Shown in pieces: positions 10,891 through 16,091 of a stretch of DNA of 16,091 nt (its first letter is position 1; each line of letters opens with the position of its first letter). The notes below the pieces were generated by a model, which searched no databases, had not been told where the DNA came from, and was given only the letters and a program-made list of their open reading frames with translations. The position numbers and the translations under genes are program-made. This DNA comes from Smittium mucronatum (taxonomy: Eukaryota > Kickxellomycota > Harpellomycetes > Harpellales > Legeriomycetaceae). The stretch covers positions 1 through 16,091 of the forward strand of contig LSSL01003249.1 of NCBI GenBank assembly GCA_001953115.1, written 5' to 3'.

Positions 10891-11122
10891 TATAATATTT
10901 TCACTTTTTAAGAATTTTTATTATGAAAACATCATTCACTCTTAACTCTTATGGATTTTTCTGATTTTTTAGATTTAATACAGGAAAAAAAAGAAAAGTG
11001 TCTAATTTTTTTTTTTCAATTTTGGTAAAAAATATTTGAAAATCTATACGTTTTACTCTGTTACGCACAATCTAATTAACTAAAAAACATGAATACTTAT
11101 TGAAAATTACATAACTTCATCT
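10891..11122. other. AT-rich stretch upstream of the LINE
   Basis: Homopolymer-rich DNA with no readable frame. The 5' end of the LINE should lie in or near here, but no boundary or target duplication was seen. Confidence 0.4.
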
Positions 11123-11785
11123 ATTAATACCAATTTGAAGGAAGTATAATTTAATATCAGTAAGCGTACGAGAACTCAACCGATCGTTGATGTCAAAAAT
11201 TTTCAATCATATCTCTGATAACTCCTATATTCTATTCATAACAATTAATTCAACTTGAATTTGAGTTCTTTCGAGTGCAGCTTTACACTTCTAAATAGAA
11301 GGATAGTTTGGATCTGTTCATTCTGAACAATTACAAGATAAAACAGCCATTATAAATAATTATCATTGAGAAAAGCTTTTTAGAATTATTTAAAGCCATA
11401 TTCTTTGATTGATAGGAGCTCCAGTAAAGCATAATCACACTTTTCCACCGATGAAATTAAGAAATTTCAAAGAGCCATAATTATCATCAGCTTTTAGAAA
11501 AAAAATTTATTGAAATTTTTAACGATTGTTTTTTGGTTAGCTAATATAAATCACCAAATTCATACCAATAAAACCAATATTATGCTGAAATATCCATATT
11601 ACATCAAATATCTCGCAAACTTTATTACACAAAGCACCTTTTTATCCCAACATGTTTATAAATCATCCAAGTATTTTTTTTGCATTTCAAATTTTACACA
11701 ATTAAAATTCAACTGGCTTAAACGAAGTTTTTATAAGCTATTTTTTTTTATCATAAAACAAACCATCCTAGTAAAAATAATTTAG
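11123..11785 (+). pseudogene. Possible coding relic, unrecognised
   Basis: A single plus-strand frame of 221 codons has about ten internal stops and no shift, roughly half the stops expected in such AT-rich DNA. Its last 91 codons (from 11510) are fully open but begin with TTG. Pieces such as FNISKRTRTQPIVDVKNFQ and LANINHQIHTNKTNIMLKY look protein-like; the end is hydrophobic. It stops about 40 bp before repeat copy B. I recognise no family, and chance is a real alternative. Confidence 0.25.
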
Positions 11786-11825
11786 AGGAAATAAAATATT
11801 TTGGAATAGGATGTTTAAAACGTCG

Positions 11826-12453
11826 TTTTTTTTTTTTGTATCACGGAATTTTATTGTAAGATAACGTCATTAAAAACTATACAAAAAAAATTTGAAAATT
11901 AGAAAAGGACGTATAGAAAAGACTATTATCCTAACTAAAATAAGATCCTCTGCCGGACTACCGGCTGCGTACCTACGAGAAAAGGGTTCAATCTACCAAC
12001 CGAAAGACCCCCTCTGGCATTGCTTCAAGTAGACTGGATGACTGAGGTTTCGTGCAGTCATGAATTAAGCTCTTTTTCAATGAGCAATAGTTCACTGAAT
12101 CTACTGAGCTCCTAGTCAGAGCCTACTTCTAACAGGATTAATAAAATTAGGCTCCTACCCAAACGTGGGTTTGATCGACATGGCTTTCCTAATAATAGCT
12201 GTTAGACGCTGAGATCCGTCTGACTGTCGAACGCTGGACTTGTGCACTAGACTATTTCTCAGCTGTGCTAAACGATCGGTTACTCCTGTTTCGAGATGGT
12301 CCTCCTCTGGAATCGCTGTCCTCCGAATCGCTGTGCGCTATCTCCACTACTCCCAGCCAAGAATATTACAACGCCGTGTGAAATTTTAGTTTAGTGTACT
12401 TCGAAAAGTATACTATTAAGCTCTTAAAAAACTGCGAGATATTTCGCTCTTAG
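11826..12453 (+). repeat. GC-richer dispersed repeat, copy B
   Basis: This is the inverted partner of 2751-3365. It begins with 12 T and then TGTATCACGG. Similarity runs through the core and weakens after the hairpin at 12393-12412, with a last recognisable match near 12447-12453 (CTCTTAG). As in copy A, frames are locally open on both strands, for example LLDAEIRLTVERWTCALDYF read on the plus strand, but stops common to both copies close them. The two copies lie about 8.5 kb apart and flank the LINE. Confidence 0.8.
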
Positions 12454-13134
12454 TTGAAAATAAAGAGGTTGCAGAAAAAATTGAATCTTTTAATTTTATT
12501 ATTATTTTTATTGGAAAATAATATCAAAAAAGAATAGACTTTATAGCTAAATACTATTTTCTTTTCTTAAGTCCGCACATTGATCCAGGTTCACAATGAA
12601 AAATTCAGCAGTGATCCACTGTAGTCGGAATATTTGCATTAATCAACCAACATAAAATACTCTTTTTTGAAAATGCGAATTCAATACATTTTTGAGTTGA
12701 AAAAAGCTAAATACAGACAAATTTCTAGAAATAACCCGATTTTTTGGCTCGTATGAATGAAATGTCTTTTTTGGAATATGATAATTACATCGAACTTTTT
12801 GGAGTGTACTATATAAGAATTTCACTAAATTTCCCTATTCTTGGTTTAAAGTGGTGGATTCAGCTGAAAGCATTTTAAACCTCGGCATATCGAAGGGAAG
12901 ATCATATCCAAATAGAGATAACTGACGGAGTCTGTACATTATGTGATATTTTTTGTGAAAGGATTCAGTGATTGGCAGCCAATCTGGTCTTAGCGCTAAA
13001 AAGGTGTTGTGATAAAGCCATACATATTAGCCTCAGATTTATTGAAGATATTATTTATCATTGATTCAATATGCCGTGATATTTATTCAAGACTTTATCT
13101 AACCCCAAAAATTTGCCTTACTTAAGAATTATAA
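12420..13134 (+). pseudogene. Decayed retroelement-like protein with CxxC finger
   Basis: One plus-strand frame continues without shift for 238 codons, with about 11 stops. It starts inside the fading edge of repeat copy B, so the repeat and this relic may belong to one element. Protein-like segments include YFLFLSPHIDPGSQ, STVVGIFALINQHKILFFEN and ARMNEMSFLEYDNYIELFG. Near 12910-12990 it reads ITDGVCTLCDIFCERIQ, a stop, then LAANLVLALKRCCDKAIHI. This resembles the C-terminal finger of R2/R4/Dong-type non-LTR elements (DGxCxLC...ETxxHL...C...RHNxV), but the His and last Cys are not cleanly placed. Assignment to that group is tentative; that it was coding is more secure. Confidence 0.45.
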
Positions 13135-13149
13135 GGGGGGGGGGGGGGG
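13135..13149 (+). repeat. Run of 15 G
   Basis: An uninterrupted G15 tract in otherwise AT-rich DNA, at the point where the preceding coding relic ends. It could form a G-quadruplex and is also a site where sequence length may be misread. Confidence 0.9.
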
Positions 13150-13170
13150 CTTCAGTGACCAAATTATGTC

Positions 13171-13209
13171 CTTTTCTAGTGGTTTGCCTCATTTAAACCG
13201 CTAGAAAAG
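13171..13209. other. 15-bp-stem hairpin
   Basis: CTTTTCTAGTGGTTT (13171-13185) pairs with AAACCGCTAGAAAAG (13195-13209) around a 9-base loop, with one G-T wobble. It lies 21 bp after the G run. It may be a palindromic transposon end or an RNA structure; the adjacent poly-G suggests they mark one element boundary, which is inference. Confidence 0.6.
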
Positions 13210-13882
13210 ACTATTTTATTTAGATTTTCGAGGTTTTCAATATTCATGTTTTCTTTTTTTCTCGTTTTTTTTCATATTTGTTAATGATTTTATCATAAAT
13301 TATATCTGTAAAAAAAAAAGATACGTTTTTGGTTTTTGGCTTATTTTAGAAAATAAACTAATTGATAAAGCAGTTGATTCTAAATTATTGATATTTTATA
13401 TGGGTTTTGGTTTAAACCTAAGTTTAAATTAATCTTTACAATATTTATAATATCATTGATTATTGGCGTTTGAAAGAAATGTTAATTTTCAACAACAAAC
13501 GATCCAGAGTTTTTTTTCTGTGTTTGAACTTTATCAATATAAATAATGGAGATTTAAAACAATAGACAAATATTTGTTGTATTAACCCTTATCCTCCCAG
13601 ATAATTTTTTTTGTCTAATTGCATATAAATTCGTTTTATTCCGCAAATAATGGTTAAAAAATTATAACTTATAAAAGTAAAAAAAGAAAACCTAATGTAG
13701 TTATATGCATGATCACATATTTTTGAAAAGATAAGGTTTAAAAAATAAGATTTTTGTTCAAACAGTTTTTCCCACAGGATTTTACAATTGAACATAAAAA
13801 AGTATATTTTTCATTAAATATTCCTACATTATTTTATTTATTTGCTTATTATTTATATAATCCTATTGGCAGTTTATTATAA
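13210..13882. other. AT-rich gene-free stretch
   Basis: No recognisable gene. A minus-strand open frame of 68 codons (13589-13795) is hydrophobic, has no relatives I know and is not called. Confidence 0.5.
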
Positions 13883-14272
13883 ATGCATAAAAAACGCAAA
13901 CAAGAAGACAACACTACTTACTTCGAATACTATTGGTTTTTCAAGAGATTTTCGGTTTGTAACATTAAAAGTTATGCTGTGAAGGAGTGTGTTTACGTCC
14001 GGTATAAACTATTGTGCAAGTAAAATCTTCGATTAAGCGAGCTCAGCTAATCCTACGGTGTGAAATGAAGCCCGAATAAACAAAAGAATACGAAGATATT
14101 TTTCAAAGATGAACTGATACTTCTGAGAAAAAAGTATAAAAATCTAGGTGTAAATGGTATTTTTAATGGTATCTTATTCATAAAACTAAACTTCAATTCC
14201 ATCGAGTATTTAAAAACTAAAACCATAAAAAAGATTCTTTCAAAAAAATCAATCAAAAGAAATAGCGCATAA
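13883..14272 (+). pseudogene. Relic resembling FLYWCH/MULE transposase N-terminus
   Basis: One frame from an ATG runs 129 codons with three internal stops and a terminal TAA. The start reads MHKKRKQEDNTTYFEYYWFF, followed by SVCNIKSYAVKECVYVRYK. The order (aromatic-rich strand, CN, basic strand, then VYVRYK) recalls a FLYWCH zinc finger, though the final His residues are missing. The last 66 codons are fully open and contain FKDELILLRKKYKNLGVNGI and FNSIEYLKTKTIKK. This matches the helical segment and short basic link that usually follow FLYWCH in MULE-type transposases. The catalytic DDE domain is absent. It lies about 300 bp upstream of the intact gene. The family call is by pattern only. 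Confidence 0.4.
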
Positions 14273-14406
14273 GTGTAATTAGTGCGAATAGCAAAGAGTT
14301 TTTTTGTTACTTTGGCCCAAGGTGATTTATATATTTTTTATTATAAATACTGGTAAAAAACTAGATTGAACTTAAAACTAAAGGTATATTAAACCCGCCT
14401 AAAATT

Positions 14407-14456
14407 AAAGAGAAGAAATGATTATATACATATAACCATCGTTAAATCTTCTCTTT
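14407..14456. repeat. 10-bp inverted repeat upstream of the secreted-protein gene
   Basis: AAAGAGAAGA (14407-14416) is exactly mirrored by TCTTCTCTTT (14447-14456), separated by 30 AT-rich bases. It lies about 120 bp before the start codon and could be a paired regulatory site. Chance is possible given the base composition. Confidence 0.35.
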
Positions 14457-14562
14457 TTCCATAAAGAAAGCAGTCGTTTAAGATATAATCTTGATATAGG
14501 ATATCTTTTAACCAGAATCTAAAAATTGTATATCTCTTTGATCTCTAGGGACTGCGTTTAGG

Positions 14563-14574
14563 ATATATATAAAA
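14563..14574 (+). promoter_or_regulatory. TATA-like tract abutting the start codon
   Basis: ATATATATAAAA directly precedes the ATG at 14575. If it is a working TATA box, transcription would start inside the present reading frame and an inner ATG would be used; the next is codon 15, within the signal peptide. More likely it is an A-rich start-codon context with the promoter further upstream. Confidence 0.3.
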
Positions 14575-16091
14575 ATGCTCAAGAGCTTTTATGCCCTTTT
14601 GCTGATCACAGCTTCAATGATTATTTTTTCAGTAAAATCGACTAAAAATCAAGGACATACTTTTGAATTCTACTCAAAGTCAAAGTATAAAGGATCTTAT
14701 GAAAAAATTTCCGCTAAACCCAAAACATGTTACAATGTTAGTAATTTTTTTTCCGCTAAATTTCATTTGCCAAAAACGGGAACTATGAAAATGTGTAGTA
14801 AGCATAATTGCACTGGAGATTGTTTTATAAGGGACATGAAAACTGCATATTCACCCGGAGACAATTATAAAGATTATAAGATGTCTTTCTCATCGGTTTT
14901 TTACAATCCCGATGAAGTAACCGGTGAATTCTTTTTTTTTTCCCAAAAAAACTTTCAAGTCCTAATAAGAAAAATTATCCCAAAACATGGTGTATGCGAA
15001 AATATTGGACCTTTTAATTCGGCTATATTTGATGGACCAAAAGTTGGTGCAGTGAGAATGTGCAGTGATTCTGATTGTAGCGGAAAATGTGTTATCAGGA
15101 ATATGAAAACAGATTATATGCCAGGAGATAATAAAAAAGACTATGAGACATTGTTTAAATCTATTACATACAATTCTAATGAAATTACCCACAAATTCAG
15201 CTTTTACGCCAATACAGACTATAAAGACATAATCAATGAAATATTTCCAACACCCAAAAGGTGCGAAAATATCGGACCTTTTAATTCAGCTATATTTGAT
15301 GGCCCAAAAGTTGGTGCACTGAGAATGTGCAGTGATTCTGGTTGTAGTGGGAAATGCGTCATCGTGGATATGCAAACAGATCTTGCACCGGGAAATAGAT
15401 TAAAAGATTATGGGATTTCATTCTCATCAATTTTTTACTATCCTACCAATCCAGGAAATAAATTCAGTTTTTATGCCAATACAGACTATAAAGACATAAT
15501 CAATGAAATATTTCCAATACCTGATGTATGCGAAAATATCGGACCTTTTAATTCAGCTATATTTGATGGCCCAAAAGTTGGTGCACTGAGAATGTGCAGT
15601 GATTCTGGTTGTAGTGGGAAATGCGTCATCGTGGATATGCAAACAGATCTTGCACCGGGAAATAGATTAAAAGATTATGGGATTTCATTCTCATCAATTT
15701 TTTACTATCCTACCAATCCAGGAAATAAATTCAGTTTTTATGCCAATACAGACTATAAAGACATAATCAATGAAATATTTCCAATACCTGATGTATGCGA
15801 AAATATCGGACCTTTTAATTCAGCAAAATTTGATTGCTCAAAAGTTGGTGCAGTGAGAATGTGCAGTGATTCTGGTTGTAATGGGAAATGCATCGTCAAG
15901 AATATGAAAACAGATTGTATGATGGGATATAATAAAATAAATAGTGGGACATTATTTTCATCGATTGCCTACTATGATAAAGAATCTACCCATAAATTCG
16001 CGTTTTATTCCAATAAATATTATGGAGGACTAATCAAGGAAATACTTCCAATACCTAATGTATGCGAAAATATCGGACCTTTTAATTCAGC
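14575..16091 (+). CDS. Secreted tandem-repeat protein, beta/gamma-crystallin-like (partial)
   Basis: The frame is open for 505 codons and leaves the window unfinished. Residues 1 to about 22 (MLKSFYALLLITASMIIFSV) form a signal peptide, so the product should be secreted or wall-bound. The rest is tandem units of 89 residues. The conserved first Cys codons lie at 14728, 14995, 15262, 15529, 15796 and 16063, exactly 267 bp apart. Each unit has an aromatic strand (FSFYANTDY), then CENIGPFNSA, then MCSDSGCSGKCVI with three more Cys, and ends in SFSSIFYY. That ending resembles the D/N-x-x-S-S turn of beta/gamma-crystallin Greek keys, and the four Cys suggest disulphides. Unit 1 is the most diverged; units 3 and 4 are identical in DNA. 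Function is unknown: the fold is inferred, and binding, structural or inhibitor roles are all possible. No intron is seen. The minus-strand frame at 14962-15192 is its shadow. Confidence 0.9.
   Translation, partial: MLKSFYALLLITASMIIFSVKSTKNQGHTFEFYSKSKYKGSYEKISAKPKTCYNVSNFFSAKFHLPKTGTMKMCSKHNCTGDCFIRDMKTAYSPGDNYKDYKMSFSSVFYNPDEVTGEFFFFSQKNFQVLIRKIIPKHGVCENIGPFNSAIFDGPKVGAVRMCSDSDCSGKCVIRNMKTDYMPGDNKKDYETLFKSITYNSNEITHKFSFYANTDYKDIINEIFPTPKRCENIGPFNSAIFDGPKVGALRMCSDSGCSGKCVIVDMQTDLAPGNRLKDYGISFSSIFYYPTNPGNKFSFYANTDYKDIINEIFPIPDVCENIGPFNSAIFDGPKVGALRMCSDSGCSGKCVIVDMQTDLAPGNRLKDYGISFSSIFYYPTNPGNKFSFYANTDYKDIINEIFPIPDVCENIGPFNSAKFDCSKVGAVRMCSDSGCNGKCIVKNMKTDCMMGYNKINSGTLFSSIAYYDKESTHKFAFYSNKYYGGLIKEILPIPNVCENIGPFNS

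Noticed and set aside
2751..12453. The two inverted GC-rich repeats as terminal repeats of one giant Polinton/Maverick-like transposon
   Set aside because: They are about 12% diverged, similarity fades on the outer side, and there is no shared target duplication. The interior is a LINE rather than polymerase, integrase or capsid genes. Two independent insertions are simpler.
14962..15192. 76-codon minus-strand frame
   Set aside because: It is the antisense of the second repeat unit of the secreted protein.
1..16091. CRISPR arrays, tRNA or rRNA genes
   Set aside because: No regularly spaced short repeats, cloverleaf sequences or conserved rRNA blocks were seen on either strand. The GC-richer repeats did not match rRNA landmarks I know.

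Overview
The window reads as intergenic DNA of an AT-rich eukaryote. The main reason is a decayed non-LTR retrotransposon with an APE-type endonuclease, together with a DNA-transposon remnant and a secreted repeat protein with an N-terminal signal peptide. Bacterial-style operons, tRNA genes and rRNA genes were not seen. The single intact gene shows no intron in the part visible. A compact, AT-rich fungal or microsporidian-type genome would fit, but the organism cannot be fixed from this sequence.

Layout, left to right. Positions 1-2350 are AT-rich DNA with nothing recognisable. At 2351-2677 (minus) lies a decayed protein frame of unknown family. At 2751-3365 is copy A of a GC-richer repeat of about 615 bp; copy B lies inverted at 11826-12453, about 88% identical over its core. 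Between them sits the main element: a full-length-looking but dead LINE on the minus strand (about 10890 down to 4650). It has an ORF1-like region, an APE endonuclease, a linker with a WKLN motif, reverse transcriptase and a C-terminal domain, all broken by stops and frameshifts. Its reverse transcriptase is split at 5871-7458 by a 1.59-kb insert with 41-bp terminal inverted repeats and TA at both ends. Removing the insert and one TA brings the two RT halves together at the expected family position.

Right of copy B, a plus-strand frame (12420-13134) contains a Cys-x2-Cys segment resembling the C-terminal zinc-finger region of R2/R4-type retroelements. It ends at a run of 15 G and is followed by a strong hairpin. 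A relic resembling the N-terminus of a FLYWCH/MULE transposase follows at 13883-14272.

The only gene that looks alive starts at 14575 and runs off the right edge. It encodes a signal peptide and at least five and a half tandem copies of a Cys-rich, beta/gamma-crystallin-like domain with an exact 89-codon period. Two neighbouring units are identical in DNA, which points to recent duplication or gene conversion. Overall the window is a graveyard of transposons beside a young, repeat-expanding gene for a secreted protein.
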